A DNA stretch of 64,000 nt from CAJCJE01 sp035948315 (GCA_035948315.1 DASZJG010000043.1:1-64000), one strand, 5' to 3'; numbered from the stretch's first letter, positions 26,504 to 35,966 are shown. Notes: generated by a model from the letters alone, not told the origin. Made by a program: numbers and translations.

Positions 26504-27343
26504 ATGTCGGACATCGTGAACACCGCGCAGGCGCAGGCGTGGAACGGTTACGAGGGCGAGCACTGGGCCAGCAACGCGGACCGCTACGACCGGGTCAACG
26601 GCGGCTTCAACGCGGCGCTGTTGGACGCCGCCGGCATCACCACGAACGACGATGTGGTGGACATCGGTTGCGGCAACGGCCAATTGACCAGACTTGCCGC
26701 GCGGCGCGCCAGGCACGCGTTCGGCGTCGACCTGTCCGGCCCGATGCTGGCCACCGCGCGCGCCCGCGCCGAGCGGGAAGGCGTCGGCAACGTCGAATTC
26801 CACCAGGGCGACGCGCAGGTATATCCGTTCGAAAGCGGATCGCTGGACGTCGCGCTGAGCCGGTTCGGGGTGATGTTCTTCGCCGATCCGGTCGTCGCGT
26901 TCGGCAATGTGCACCGAGCGTTGCCGCCGAGCGGCAGGTTGGCGTTCCTGTGCATGACCGAGTTCGACAACACGGACACGGGCACTGTGTTCGCCGAGTT
27001 GTCACCGTTCCTGCCCCGGCCGACCGGTGAACGCAACACCGGACCGACCTCCTTCGCGGATCCCGCGCACACCGCCGACGTGTTGACCAGGGCCGGTTTT
27101 CACGATGTCACCTCGACACACGTCGAGGCGGATCAGTGGTGGGGCGAGGATGTGCCGGACGCGGCCGGGTTCATGGCCGCGTGGGGTCCGGTGCGCTACC
27201 ACCTAGAGCAGGCGAGCCCGGCGGACGCGGAGGGCGCACGGATCGCGCTGGCCGACGTGCTGGCGCGCTTCCTCCGGCCGGAGGGCGTGGTGCTGCGCGG
27301 GCACGCGTGGCTGGTCACGGCCGCCGCGTCGGCACGCGGCTGA
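26504..27343 (+). CDS. Class I SAM-dependent methyltransferase
   Basis: A 279-residue methyltransferase. SAM motif I is VVDIGCGNGQL (about residues 48-58), the acidic motif II residue is in FGVDLSGPML, and motif IV lies in LDVALSRFGVMFFADP. The substrate is unknown. ATG 26504 is preceded by GAGAGG. It is the first gene of a two-gene unit with a TetR regulator six bases downstream. Confidence 0.88.
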   Translation: MSDIVNTAQAQAWNGYEGEHWASNADRYDRVNGGFNAALLDAAGITTNDDVVDIGCGNGQLTRLAARRARHAFGVDLSGPMLATARARAEREGVGNVEFHQGDAQVYPFESGSLDVALSRFGVMFFADPVVAFGNVHRALPPSGRLAFLCMTEFDNTDTGTVFAELSPFLPRPTGERNTGPTSFADPAHTADVLTRAGFHDVTSTHVEADQWWGEDVPDAAGFMAAWGPVRYHLEQASPADAEGARIALADVLARFLRPEGVVLRGHAWLVTAAASARG

Positions 27344-27349
27344 GCGCGG

Positions 27350-27961
27350 ATGTCACCGAGGAAGGCGGCCGCGCTGCGCGAGGGCGACGCGAGCCTGCGC
27401 GAGCACCTGATCGCCACCGCGGAGGGGCTGATCGCGCGACAGGGCCTGGCCGGGCTCACCGTGCGCGCGATCGCGAAACAGGCGGGCGTCGCGGATGGCG
27501 TGCTGTACAACCACTTCGCCGACAAGGAGGAGTTGCTGGCCATCGCGCTGCGCGCGCACGTGCTCGCCGCCGAACGCGAACTCGGCGCGCTGCCCGAGGC
27601 CGGCACCGGCACGGTGGAGGAGAACCTGCGCGCGCAGCTGCGGTACGGACTCGCGCTGCACCGGGCGGTCCTGCCGGCCTTCGCCGGCCTGATCGCGCTG
27701 CCCGCCGTGCAAGCCCGGTACGCCGAGTTGGCCGACCCCGGCCCGGACTGGCGCGACCGCCTGCTCGACCACCTGCGCGCGGAACGCGCCGCGGGCCGGC
27801 TGCGCGCGGAGGCCGATGTGGACGCGGCCGCCGCGGTGCTGGTCGGCATCTGTCACGAACAGGTGTTGTCCGGCCTGTTCGCCGGCGGCCTGCCGCACGC
27901 GTCCGAGCCGTCGGTGGACGCGGTGATCGCGACGCTGCTGCGCGGAATCTCGGTGGGTTAG
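27350..27961 (+). CDS. TetR-family regulator
   Basis: A 203-residue TetR protein. The HTH lies at about residues 20-65 (LAGLTVRAIAKQAGVADGVLYNHFADKEEL). The C-terminal ligand domain is variable. It is co-transcribed with the methyltransferase and probably represses the promoter at 26442-26494 and so itself. Its stop overlaps the convergent RCK gene by four bases. Confidence 0.92.
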   Translation: MSPRKAAALREGDASLREHLIATAEGLIARQGLAGLTVRAIAKQAGVADGVLYNHFADKEELLAIALRAHVLAAERELGALPEAGTGTVEENLRAQLRYGLALHRAVLPAFAGLIALPAVQARYAELADPGPDWRDRLLDHLRAERAAGRLRAEADVDAAAAVLVGICHEQVLSGLFAGGLPHASEPSVDAVIATLLRGISVG

Positions 27962-29646
27962 CCCTCGGAGTGCGGGACCGGCGAGATGCTGCGGGCCAGC
28001 ACGCGGCCGAGGCCGGAGCGGGTCGCGAGCATGATCAGGCGGTCCTGCGGGGCGAGCGCGTAGGTCTTGGCGGGCTGCCAGTCGAGTTCGGTGGTTCCCC
28101 TGCGCTGCAACGCGATCACGCGCGCCTCGCCCTGTTCGTCGGCGGCGCGGACGGTCGCGCCGGCCAGGGGTGAGCCCGCGGCGATCGGGACCTCGGCGAT
28201 CATCAGCACCTGGCGGCCGATCGGGATGGTGCCGATGACCTGCCGTTCCACCATGGCGGCTGCGAAGGCGGGGGCGGCGAGGAAGGACACGCTGCCGGAG
28301 ATGGCGAAGCCGAACACGCGGCCGACGCGCTGGGCGAGGTCGTCGTCGAAGAGCCGGAGCACGACGCGCAGGTCGTCGCGCTGCGCCCTGGCCTGCAACG
28401 CGCCTTCCAGGTTGACCACGTCACTGTTGCTGAGCATGAGCAGCGCCCGCGCGTCGGCGACGTGCGCGGCGCGCTGGGTGTCCTCGCGGGTGGCGTCGCC
28501 GAACACGATCGGCACGTCGAGCCTGCGCATGGTGGGCACACCGCGCGCGTTCTCGTCGGCCTCGATGGCGACGACCGTGATGCCGAGGTCCAGCAGTTGT
28601 CGGACGACTCGCGTGCCCACGTTGCCGAGGCCGACGACGACAACATGGTCGGCGAGCTGGCTGGGAACCACCGGTTGTCGGGACCGGACCACTCCGCCGA
28701 CGATCGCACCGGTGGCCACCGGGAGCAGGGCGAGGCCGGAGATCGTCAGGGTGACCTGGACGATCCGCTGGAACATCGGCATCCCGCTGGAGGTGTCCGG
28801 CACCGCGTTGCCAGCCGCGTCGAGCAGGGTCACGTAGATCGCGTTGCCCCAGCCGTGCATGTTGTACCCGCTGCCATAGAACGCGAGCAGCGTCATCCCG
28901 ACGACGATGATCAGCAACAGCGCGACCGTGACCTGCATCAGGCGGTTGAGCAGCAGGGCGCGCACCCGTTGGCCGATCACGATCCACCGGCTGGTGCGGT
29001 ACCCCTCCATCGCGCGCTGCGGCGGGCCGTCGGCGTGCGCGAGCACCAGGTTGGCGGTGTTCTGGTCGGCGGGCAGCAGCCGGGTGGTCGCGCCGGTGGT
29101 GTCGGCGAGCCCGCACACCACGTCCTTGGCCGCGACGGTGTCACGGTGCGCGACGTAGAGGGTGCGACCGGGCAGCCGCACGTGGCTGGGCGCGACCTCG
29201 CCGAGCGCGGCGGCCACGAAGGACGGTGCGGCCATGGCCGAGTCGGACAGCACGGCACAGTCCGCGAACAGGGTGCGGATCTTGTGGCCGAGGCTCATGT
29301 TGAACATCCGGACCACCATGCGCAGGTCCGGGTTGATCTCGTGAGTGGTCAGCGCGGCGTGGATGTTGCCGACGTCGTCGGAGTTGACCAGCGCGACCGC
29401 GCGCGCCTCGGCGACGCCCGCGGTGCGCAGCGCGCGTTCGTCCAGCTGCGCCGCCTCGATGATCTTCACGCCGGCCAGTTGGGCGATCTCCGGCGCGCGG
29501 TCCCGGGTTTTGGCGCGGACCACGACCGTGACCTCGGCGCCGAATCTGGTGAGGAGTTCGTTGACCAACCGCAGGGCCAACGGGCTGTCGCCACAGACAA
29601 CGAATCGGCGCGGGCGGCTGGCTCGGTTGCGAAGCGTTGGCGGCAC
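27958..29646 (-). CDS. RCK (TrkA-N) membrane protein, channel-like, lacking a clear K+ filter
   Basis: A 562-residue protein: an N-terminal TrkA-N-like domain (about 10-165), a membrane core (about 228-320), a second Rossmann RCK domain with VVVGLGNVGTRV (337-348), and a TrkA-C domain (about 480-550). This matches the actinobacterial CASTOR/POLLUX-like RCK channel layout. The pore loop, where TVGYGD is expected, reads NAIYVTLLDAAGNAVPDTSSG, so ion selectivity is uncertain. The start is GTG 29646; TAAAAT seven bases upstream suggests a leaderless mRNA. Confidence 0.8.
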   Translation of the reverse strand: MPPTLRNRASRPRRFVVCGDSPLALRLVNELLTRFGAEVTVVVRAKTRDRAPEIAQLAGVKIIEAAQLDERALRTAGVAEARAVALVNSDDVGNIHAALTTHEINPDLRMVVRMFNMSLGHKIRTLFADCAVLSDSAMAAPSFVAAALGEVAPSHVRLPGRTLYVAHRDTVAAKDVVCGLADTTGATTRLLPADQNTANLVLAHADGPPQRAMEGYRTSRWIVIGQRVRALLLNRLMQVTVALLLIIVVGMTLLAFYGSGYNMHGWGNAIYVTLLDAAGNAVPDTSSGMPMFQRIVQVTLTISGLALLPVATGAIVGGVVRSRQPVVPSQLADHVVVVGLGNVGTRVVRQLLDLGITVVAIEADENARGVPTMRRLDVPIVFGDATREDTQRAAHVADARALLMLSNSDVVNLEGALQARAQRDDLRVVLRLFDDDLAQRVGRVFGFAISGSVSFLAAPAFAAAMVERQVIGTIPIGRQVLMIAEVPIAAGSPLAGATVRAADEQGEARVIALQRRGTTELDWQPAKTYALAPQDRLIMLATRSGLGRVLARSISPVPHSEG

Positions 29647-29687
29647 GGCGTGGATTTTAGTAGACGATCATCGCCGACATCTGCGAA

Positions 29688-30782
29688 TCAGCCGACCCGG
29701 TGCAGCCAGCCCCTGGTGTCCTTGGCCCGGCCGTACTGCAGGTCGAGGATGTGTTCGCGGATGGCGAGCGTGACCTTGCCCGGCTTGCCGTCGCCGACCG
29801 TGATGTCCAGATCCGCACCGAGGAACTTCACGATCGGGGTGAGCACGGCGGCGGTGCCGGCCGCGAACACCTCGGTCACCGAGCCGTCGCCGCAGCTTTC
29901 GCGCAGCTCGTGGATGGTGATCGAGCGTTCGACCGGGGTGAGGCCGTGCTCGGCGGCGAGCGCGAGCACGCTGTCCCGGGTGACGCCTTCGAGGATCGTG
30001 CCGAGTGCGGGCGTGACCAGCTTGCTGTCCGAGGTGACCAGGCAGACGTTCATCGTGCCGGATTCCTCGAGCTTGTCCCGGTCCTGGCTGTCCAGGTAGA
30101 GCACCTGGTCGCAGCCGTGCTCCTGGGCCTCGATCTGGGCGGCGAGGCTGCCGGCGTAGTTGCCGCCGCACTTGGCGTCGCCGGTGCCGCCGACCGCGGC
30201 GCGGGTGTAGTTGTGGCTGACCCACAGCGTCACGCCGGTGACACCGGAGCTGAAGTACGGGCCTGCCGGACCGGCGATCACCGCGTACTGCACGGTGTTC
30301 GCGGGCCGGACGCCGAGGAACGCCTCGGACGCGAACATGTAGGGCCGGATGTAGAGGCTTTTCTCGTCACCGAAGGCGGGCACCCACGGCTCGTCGGCAC
30401 GAACCAGGTGCTCGACGCTGGCCAGGAACGACTCCTCGGGCAACTGGGGCAGGGCGAGGCGACGCGCGGAGCGCTGGAAGCGGCGGGCGTTGTCACGCGG
30501 GCGGAACAGCCACACGCTGCCGTCCTCGTGCCGGTACGCCTTGAGCCCTTCGAAGATCTCCTGCGCGTAGTGCAGCACGGCGGCGGCCGGGTGCAGGGAG
30601 AACGGCTGGAGCGGGCCGACCTGCTGGTCGTGCCAGCCCTCGCCCTTGGTCCATACCGCGCTGGCCATGTGATCGGTGAAGTAACGCCCGAATCCCGGAT
30701 CGGAGAGGATGGTGGCTCGTTCGGCGTCCGAAACGGGCCGGGGCGACCGATGCAACGGGAAGTCAGCGCTCATGGGATGCAT
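29688..30782 (-). CDS. ilvE: Branched-chain amino acid aminotransferase
   Basis: A 364-residue fold-type IV PLP aminotransferase that makes Leu, Ile and Val from their keto acids. The PLP Lys is residue 204 in GGTGDAKCGGNYAGS, agreeing with actinobacterial IlvE length and numbering. EIFEGLKAYR and YIRPYMFASE are further signatures. ATG 30782 has AGGGG at five bases; ATG 30773 is an in-frame alternative. It is a single gene divergent from a methyltransferase. Confidence 0.95.
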   Translation of the reverse strand: MHPMSADFPLHRSPRPVSDAERATILSDPGFGRYFTDHMASAVWTKGEGWHDQQVGPLQPFSLHPAAAVLHYAQEIFEGLKAYRHEDGSVWLFRPRDNARRFQRSARRLALPQLPEESFLASVEHLVRADEPWVPAFGDEKSLYIRPYMFASEAFLGVRPANTVQYAVIAGPAGPYFSSGVTGVTLWVSHNYTRAAVGGTGDAKCGGNYAGSLAAQIEAQEHGCDQVLYLDSQDRDKLEESGTMNVCLVTSDSKLVTPALGTILEGVTRDSVLALAAEHGLTPVERSITIHELRESCGDGSVTEVFAAGTAAVLTPIVKFLGADLDITVGDGKPGKVTLAIREHILDLQYGRAKDTRGWLHRVG

Positions 30783-30833
30783 GTTAACCCCTGTTAGCAT
30801 CCCTTGGCTGATGCAGTCGCTAGTGTTGTGACC

Positions 30834-31523
30834 ATGGCAGATGTGTTCGCGGGCCTCCGCCTGCTCGGCCCACCCGCGGCCGACGGTGAGTACATCGCGC
30901 TGAACGAGCACGAGACGATGCACCTGCACGAGTACTCGCGGATCTATGCCGTCCCCGGCCTCTACGAGAACGTCGTCCAGGAGCGGCTGCGGTGTCGCTC
31001 GCCGCAGGTCGCCGTCGAGGGCTTCCTGCGCGCGGTCGCGGACCTCGGCCTGGCGCCCGGTTCCCTGACGGTCCTCGACTTCGGTGCGGGCACCGGGTTG
31101 GTCGGGGAACTCCTGCATCGCGCGGGGATCGCCCGGGTCGTCGGGGTCGATGCGCTGCCGGCGGCGCGGGCGGCGTGCCTGCGCGACCGGCCGGGCGTGT
31201 ACGCCGAGTACCTGGTCGGCGATGCCCTGCCCGACGAGGCGATCGGCGGCCTCATTTCGGCCGGGGCCTTCGGCGGCACGCACGCCGGACCGGCGGCGCT
31301 CACCAACGCACTCGCGCTCCTGCCCCCGGGCGCGCCGGTGTCCTTCACCATCGACGAGCGCTGGCTGGACGAGTCCGACCCGGACGGGTTCGGCGCCGCG
31401 ATCGAGCGGCTGACGACCGGCGGAGACCTGGTCGTGCTGGAGCGATCGCGCTTCCGGCATCGGTTGACGACGACCGGTGAACCCATCTTCTACCAACTCG
31501 TCGTGGCCCGGCGCGGTCGCTGA
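30834..31523 (+). CDS. SAM-dependent methyltransferase
   Basis: A 229-residue methyltransferase. SAM motif I is VLDFGAGTGLVGELL (about residues 72-86), followed by VVGVDALPAA. The N-terminal region has IALNEHETMHLHEYSRIY, perhaps substrate binding. ATG 30834 lies seven bases after TAGTGT, so a leaderless mRNA is possible; TTG 30804 in frame is less likely. It overlaps the convergent MFS gene by 34 bases. The substrate is unknown. Confidence 0.82.
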   Translation: MADVFAGLRLLGPPAADGEYIALNEHETMHLHEYSRIYAVPGLYENVVQERLRCRSPQVAVEGFLRAVADLGLAPGSLTVLDFGAGTGLVGELLHRAGIARVVGVDALPAARAACLRDRPGVYAEYLVGDALPDEAIGGLISAGAFGGTHAGPAALTNALALLPPGAPVSFTIDERWLDESDPDGFGAAIERLTTGGDLVVLERSRFRHRLTTTGEPIFYQLVVARRGR

Positions 31524-32935
31524 TCCTGCTCCGCGACGACCCGGGCGGGCCGCACCAGGTCGACAAGGCCGATCAGGAACGCGACGCCGACGAGTATCGC
31601 CGCACCGGTGAGTCCGGACGCGACCGCGCCGTGGTAGTCGTGTCGGGTCGAGGCCAGCGTGCCGAAGAACAGCGCGCTGGCGAGGGCCGTGCCCAGCGCG
31701 GTACCGATGCGCACGCCCGTCTCGTAGACGCCTGCCGCGACTCCCGCGGTGGCCCTGGTGACGTCGGTGAGGGTCAGCATCTGGTTCGCGGCGACGACCA
31801 GGCCGCAGCCCGCACCGGCCACCAGCAACGGAGCCAACAGGATCAACGGCGCGTCGGCGGGCGTCGACGCGTGCGCGGCCAGTGCCACGGCGGCCAGGCC
31901 GAGTGTGGCGACGGCGGTGCCGAGCACGACCAGCGGCCGGCCGAACCGGTGCACGAGGTGGCCGCCGAGCACCGCGGTCGCCGCGGACGCCACGGTGAAG
32001 ACCAGTGTGCTCAGCGCGGCCCGCAACGGCGAATAACCCAGACCTTGCTGGAGGAACAGGGTCAGCACCAGGAAGATGCCGGTGAAACCGGCGTAGAACG
32101 CGGTCGCGGTCATGGTGCCCACGGCGTAGGTCCGGATCCGGAGCACCTTCAGGTGCACCAGCGGTCGCGCGTCCCGGGCGGCGAGCCGTCGCTGCCAGAG
32201 CACCCACAGCACCAGCAGCGCGATGCCGAGGCCGAACAGCCAGAACTCGGGGCGCGCGTTCGGTCCGGTCTCCTGCAACAGCGGTAGCAGCACGGCCAGC
32301 ACGCCGAGGCCGAGCAGCACGACGCCCGGCCAGTCGATCCGGTGCGCCCGGCCACGCTGATCGGCCGGCAGCACCCGGCGGCCGATGACGAAGGCGAGGA
32401 CCACGACCGGCACCGAAAGCCAGAAGACCCAACGCCAACCGGTCGCTGACCCGAAAACCTGCAGGATCACCCCGCCCAGCAACGGGCCGACCGCGGTGGA
32501 CAGGCCGGTCACCGCGCCGTAGTAGCCGAACGCCCTGCCCCGCACGGGTTTGGCGTACATCTGTTGCAGCAGGCCGATCACCTGTGGGGCGAGTATCCCG
32601 GCCGAGACGCCGCGGAGCAGCCGTCCGATCACGAGCACGACCGCGTTCGGAGCGGCGCCGCACACCACGCCGGTCAACGCGAACAGGGCGAGGCCGATCA
32701 GGAACAGGGTGCGGCGCCCGTGTTCGTCGCCGAGTCGGCCCGCCGGTACCAGCGTCAGGCCGAAGGCGAGGGCGTAGCCCGCGACGGACCAGGTGACCTC
32801 GGCGGGCGAGAGGCGCAGGCTGTGTTCCATCGACGGCAGCGCGATCGTCACCACGCTGACGTCGAGCAGGGTCATGAAGCTGGCGACGAGGCAGATCGCC
32901 AGTGCCGGCCGGTGCCGGTTGCGCGTTTCGTCCAT
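31490..32935 (-). CDS. MFS transporter, DHA2 (EmrB/QacA) family
   Basis: A 481-residue transporter with about 14 helices. Motif A reads GRLGDEHGRRTLF, helix 1 has LLDVSVVTIALPSME (the DHA2 LD.TIVNVALP pattern), and motif C-like GLSTAVGPLLGGV is present. It probably exports a drug-like or aromatic compound. Its start shares one base with the stop of the HbpS-like gene (TGATG), placing it in the cupin-HbpS operon under the GntR at 34326. Confidence 0.9.
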   Translation of the reverse strand: MDETRNRHRPALAICLVASFMTLLDVSVVTIALPSMEHSLRLSPAEVTWSVAGYALAFGLTLVPAGRLGDEHGRRTLFLIGLALFALTGVVCGAAPNAVVLVIGRLLRGVSAGILAPQVIGLLQQMYAKPVRGRAFGYYGAVTGLSTAVGPLLGGVILQVFGSATGWRWVFWLSVPVVVLAFVIGRRVLPADQRGRAHRIDWPGVVLLGLGVLAVLLPLLQETGPNARPEFWLFGLGIALLVLWVLWQRRLAARDARPLVHLKVLRIRTYAVGTMTATAFYAGFTGIFLVLTLFLQQGLGYSPLRAALSTLVFTVASAATAVLGGHLVHRFGRPLVVLGTAVATLGLAAVALAAHASTPADAPLILLAPLLVAGAGCGLVVAANQMLTLTDVTRATAGVAAGVYETGVRIGTALGTALASALFFGTLASTRHDYHGAVASGLTGAAILVGVAFLIGLVDLVRPARVVAEQDQRPRRATTSW

Positions 32936-33369
32936 CAGCTCACGCCGATGTCAGCGACCAGACCGATCTTCTCCACTCCGGCGACGGCCACCGTTTCGTC
33001 GTTCTCGGGTCGGTCACCACTGACGCCGATCGCGCCGAGCAGGGCACCCCGCGCGTCCCGGATCAGCGCGCCACCGCGCGAGGACGCGACCCGCCCCTCG
33101 GAGATCGCGGCGAGCGCGGCGAAGAACGCGGGATCACGGGTGGCGTGCCGGGCCCCGGCCGCGCCGCCGTGCCCGGTGCCCAGGCAGCCCCACGCCTTGG
33201 CGTGCGCGATCTGCGGGCGCAGGATGCCGCACCCGTCCTCGCGCTTGACGACGATCGGGTGGCCGCCCGGGTCGAGCACGGTGACGGTCAGCGGGCGCAG
33301 TTCGAGCTCGCGCGCCTTGCTCAGCGCCGCGTCCACGATCTCCGAAGCATGGTGCAGGTCGAGGGTCAT
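32935..33369 (-). CDS. HbpS/GlcG-family protein
   Basis: A 144-residue protein of the HbpS/GlcG (DUF336) family: LTVTVLDPGGHPIVVKREDG at the N terminus, RGGALIRDARGALLGAIGVSG near the C terminus. Members bind haem or accompany oxidation of small acids; many have no known activity. It overlaps the cupin gene by ATGA and the MFS gene by one base. Confidence 0.88.
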   Translation of the reverse strand: MTLDLHHASEIVDAALSKARELELRPLTVTVLDPGGHPIVVKREDGCGILRPQIAHAKAWGCLGTGHGGAAGARHATRDPAFFAALAAISEGRVASSRGGALIRDARGALLGAIGVSGDRPENDETVAVAGVEKIGLVADIGVS

Positions 33370-34220
33370 GAGGCCACCGCGCGCTTGCGGGGGTTCTCGA
33401 ACTCGATGGCGCCGTCGCCAACGACGATGTCGAATTCCGTGGAGGGCACCTCGGGCAGCTGGATGGGCGGCAGGCCGACGATGTAGAGCACCGTCTCCTC
33501 GCTGGCCGCGAGGTGCAGCGTCTCACCGGGCTCGACCCGCACCGCGGCCAGCGGGCCGATCGTGGTGTCGGCCACGGTCGCCTCGCCGGAGAGCGCCACG
33601 ATCAGCCGTCGTCCGGTGTCCACTCTCGACTTCCAGTCGGCGCCCGAGCCGATCTTGACGTACTCGATCCAGAAGCCGCGCTCGGTGAAGGAGCCGAAGT
33701 ACTTGCGTTCGACGCCGGGCGAACCGTCGACCGGCAGATAGTTGAAGTGTCGAGGGTTCATGATCAGCACGCTCTGGTAACGCGGCCGGGGGAACGTGAT
33801 CTCGCGGCGTTCCCCGTGCGCCGCAACGCCTTCCTGGCGCGCCTGCGGGCCGCGCCCGCGCTCGCCCCGCATGCCAAGGCCCGAGGCGCCGCCGAACTGC
33901 AGCACCAGTTGCAGCTGCCGGGGGTTGCCGAGCGGGTCGTCCTGCGGGCCGTAGGTCTGGCCCTCGGGGAAGTAGCCGATCTCGCCCTCGCGCAGGATGC
34001 CCTGCTCGCCCAGGTTCATGTCACCCACCAGGGGGAGCCGGATCTGTTCGAAGGTGTGCCGGTGCCGGGGCATGTGGAAGTCGCCCTCCTGGCGGCCCAG
34101 GATGTAGCGGAAGTTCTCCAGTTTCTCGGGCTCGCCGCCCATCAGCAGATAGTTGAAGGCCACCGTGCCGCGCGGATGGTCCATCTTGTACGCGTTCTCG
34201 TCATAAGGTTCGATTTTCAT
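33366..34220 (-). CDS. Bicupin-type protein
   Basis: A 284-residue protein with two cupin-like beta barrels. The N-terminal one has the metal-binding pattern MPRHRHTFEQIRLPLVG (about residues 50-66) and GEIGYFPEGQTYGPQ. The C-terminal one (about 175-265) has RRLIVALSGEATV and RVEPGETLHLAASEETVLYIVG. It may be a dioxygenase or isomerase acting on a small aromatic or acid; no specific function can be assigned. It is the first gene of the leftward cupin-HbpS-MFS operon. Confidence 0.78.
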   Translation of the reverse strand: MKIEPYDENAYKMDHPRGTVAFNYLLMGGEPEKLENFRYILGRQEGDFHMPRHRHTFEQIRLPLVGDMNLGEQGILREGEIGYFPEGQTYGPQDDPLGNPRQLQLVLQFGGASGLGMRGERGRGPQARQEGVAAHGERREITFPRPRYQSVLIMNPRHFNYLPVDGSPGVERKYFGSFTERGFWIEYVKIGSGADWKSRVDTGRRLIVALSGEATVADTTIGPLAAVRVEPGETLHLAASEETVLYIVGLPPIQLPEVPSTEFDIVVGDGAIEFENPRKRAVAS

Positions 34221-34229
34221 ATCATCACG

Positions 34230-34292
34230 CTACCTACTTGGTAGGTTGGCGAGCAAGAAACCGAAGCTGGGAATTGCCTATCAGGTAGGTAG
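34230..34292. promoter_or_regulatory. Two GntR operator copies between the cupin operon and GntR gene
   Basis: CTACCTACTTGGTAG (34230-34244) is the reverse complement of CTACCAAGTAGGTAG, found exactly at 36675-36689. A close copy in that forward orientation, CTATCAGGTAGGTAG, lies at 34278-34292 (13 of 15 bases). ACCTAC-TTG-GTAGGT (34232-34246) is palindromic. They occupy the 105-base divergent gap. Confidence 0.7.
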
Positions 34293-34325
34293 GATCGATG
34301 TGAGCCCGGCCGAGGAGAACGAGAC

Positions 34326-35123
34326 ATGACCGAACCAGCACAGCGGCTCTACCGAGGCCGCGTCGCCGACCAGATCGTGGAGGACCTGCGTCGGCAGATC
34401 CTGTCCGGGGAACTGTCGGACGGCTCCCGCCTGCCGGCCGAGCGGGAACTGGCCGCGCAGTACGACGTGAGCGCGCCGACCGTCCGGGAGGCGGTGCGGG
34501 TACTGACCGCGATGGGGCTGCTCAGCACCCGCAACGGCAGTCGGACCACGGTGACCGCGCGCGGTGACACGCTGCTGGCCATGTCGATCGCGTCGGTGGT
34601 CCAGTTCGAGAAGGTCACCGCGACCGACGTGTTCGGCCTGCTGGGCGCCCTCAACGGCCACGCCGCGGAACAGGCCGTGGCACGTGCGTCCGATGAGGAC
34701 ATCGCGCGCCTGCGGGAGGCCGCGGAACAGGCCGCCGATCCTTCGGCCGAGGCGCTCATGCGGTTCTTCACCACGCTCGCCGAGATCTCCGGAAACCCGC
34801 TGGTCGCTGCCCTGTGCCGGTTCATAACGCAGATCCAGATCGGCCTCGCCGTCGAGTTGGCCAAGGGCGCGGGCCACGAGTGGGGCCTGGTCCCGCGCGC
34901 GCTGGCCGGTGCCCGGATGGAGATCGTGGACGCCATTGCGGACCGGGACGCGACCACCGCCGTCGAACTGGTCCGCGACTACCACGCGAAGGTGGTCAAG
35001 CGGATCCAGTCCTCGCCCGGTGCCAAGCAGCGGCGCGCCAGCGACCCGGACCTGGCCACCGTGCTGTCCTCCTGGCTGTCCGGACACGTGACCGTGGGCG
35101 GCCAACCGGACCGACCGAGCTGA
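34326..35123 (+). CDS. GntR-family (FadR-type) regulator
   Basis: A 265-residue GntR protein. The wHTH lies in residues ~8-78 with SRLPAERELAAQYDVSAPTVREAVRVLTAMGLLSTRNGSRT; an FCD-like helical domain follows. ATG 34326 has GAGGAG upstream. It is divergent from the cupin-HbpS-MFS operon and upstream of two leftward genes that carry the same operator sequence, so it may control both. The ligand is unknown. Confidence 0.9.
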   Translation: MTEPAQRLYRGRVADQIVEDLRRQILSGELSDGSRLPAERELAAQYDVSAPTVREAVRVLTAMGLLSTRNGSRTTVTARGDTLLAMSIASVVQFEKVTATDVFGLLGALNGHAAEQAVARASDEDIARLREAAEQAADPSAEALMRFFTTLAEISGNPLVAALCRFITQIQIGLAVELAKGAGHEWGLVPRALAGARMEIVDAIADRDATTAVELVRDYHAKVVKRIQSSPGAKQRRASDPDLATVLSSWLSGHVTVGGQPDRPS

Positions 35124-35153
35124 ACGAGCACGGCTCGGCCGGTCCGAGTCCGC

Positions 35154-35966
35154 TCAGAGAAAGTTGTTCGGCCAGATCATCGTCCGCCACATGTGCGCGA
35201 CCGGGGAGCCGTCGAAGCCAAGACCTTCCTCCGGTTGCCGGAAGTTGCGCCCGACGATGTCCTCGAACTCCTCGAACTCGACGTGCACGTCGGGGTCGAA
35301 GGAGTAGATGTCGTTGATGGTCAGCAGCCGCGAGGTCAGGTACCAGCGGTGCTTGCGCGCTTCCTCGTGCTCGCGCACGAGGTAGTCGGGCACCTGGTAG
35401 TCCGCCCCGAACAGCCGGACATAGGTCTCCGGGTAGGTGTAGCCGACCGACTCGTCCGCGAAGTACCGCAACGCCTCGTGCTTCTCGATCGCCCAGGCCA
35501 CCTCCTCGTCGACGTAGGGCCGGACCAGCTGCGCGCCCCAATAGCCGTGATCGGAGCGGATCAGGCCACCGATCGCGATGTCGTGCACCAGCGCCGCCAT
35601 CACGACCTTCTCGCCCATGCCGTTGGCCAGCGCGATGTGCGCGCTCTGCAACATGTGTTGCACGGACTTGCGCTGTAGCCGGAGCCGGAAGAAGTCGGCC
35701 AGCGTCGGCCGCTCCGGCATCCTCGGCAGGGCCGGGTTGTCGCCCATCATCGCGATCGTGTCCGCGCGCCGGGTCTGCTCGGTGAGCAGGTCGTCGAGGT
35801 CGGCGGCCGGTGTGCCGATCAGCGCGACGGTCGGCGGCATCATCAGCCTGCGCCGCTGGTCGACCGCGTCGCCCAGCGGCTCGCGGAACCAGTTGGTCAG
35901 GCCCGCGGCGCGGATCGAGTCGGGCAGTTCGTCGAGCGGGACTCGGGTCGGAACGGGTTCGGTCAC
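35154..35966 (-). CDS. HD-domain metalloprotein
   Basis: A 270-residue HD-superfamily protein. Candidate metal ligands are His in LQSAHIALANG, His-Asp in AALVHDIAIGG, His in SDHGYWG, His in IEKHEALRYF and Asp in TINDIYSFD. The family includes phosphohydrolases and mixed-valent diiron oxygenases such as PhnZ; which applies is undecided. GTG 35966 has GAGG upstream. It follows the lipoprotein gene by 14 bases, so the two form an operon. Confidence 0.75.
   Translation of the reverse strand: MTEPVPTRVPLDELPDSIRAAGLTNWFREPLGDAVDQRRRLMMPPTVALIGTPAADLDDLLTEQTRRADTIAMMGDNPALPRMPERPTLADFFRLRLQRKSVQHMLQSAHIALANGMGEKVVMAALVHDIAIGGLIRSDHGYWGAQLVRPYVDEEVAWAIEKHEALRYFADESVGYTYPETYVRLFGADYQVPDYLVREHEEARKHRWYLTSRLLTINDIYSFDPDVHVEFEEFEDIVGRNFRQPEEGLGFDGSPVAHMWRTMIWPNNFL

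Noticed and set aside
27136..28173. A 345-codon plus-strand frame across the methyltransferase, TetR and RCK genes
   Set aside because: Arg/Gly/Ala-rich shadow frame over three well-supported genes.
29688..32663. A 991-codon open frame extending ilvE upstream
   Set aside because: Homology starts at ATG 30782 with a ribosome site; upstream it runs antisense to the methyltransferase and out of frame through the MFS gene, a GC-rich shadow.
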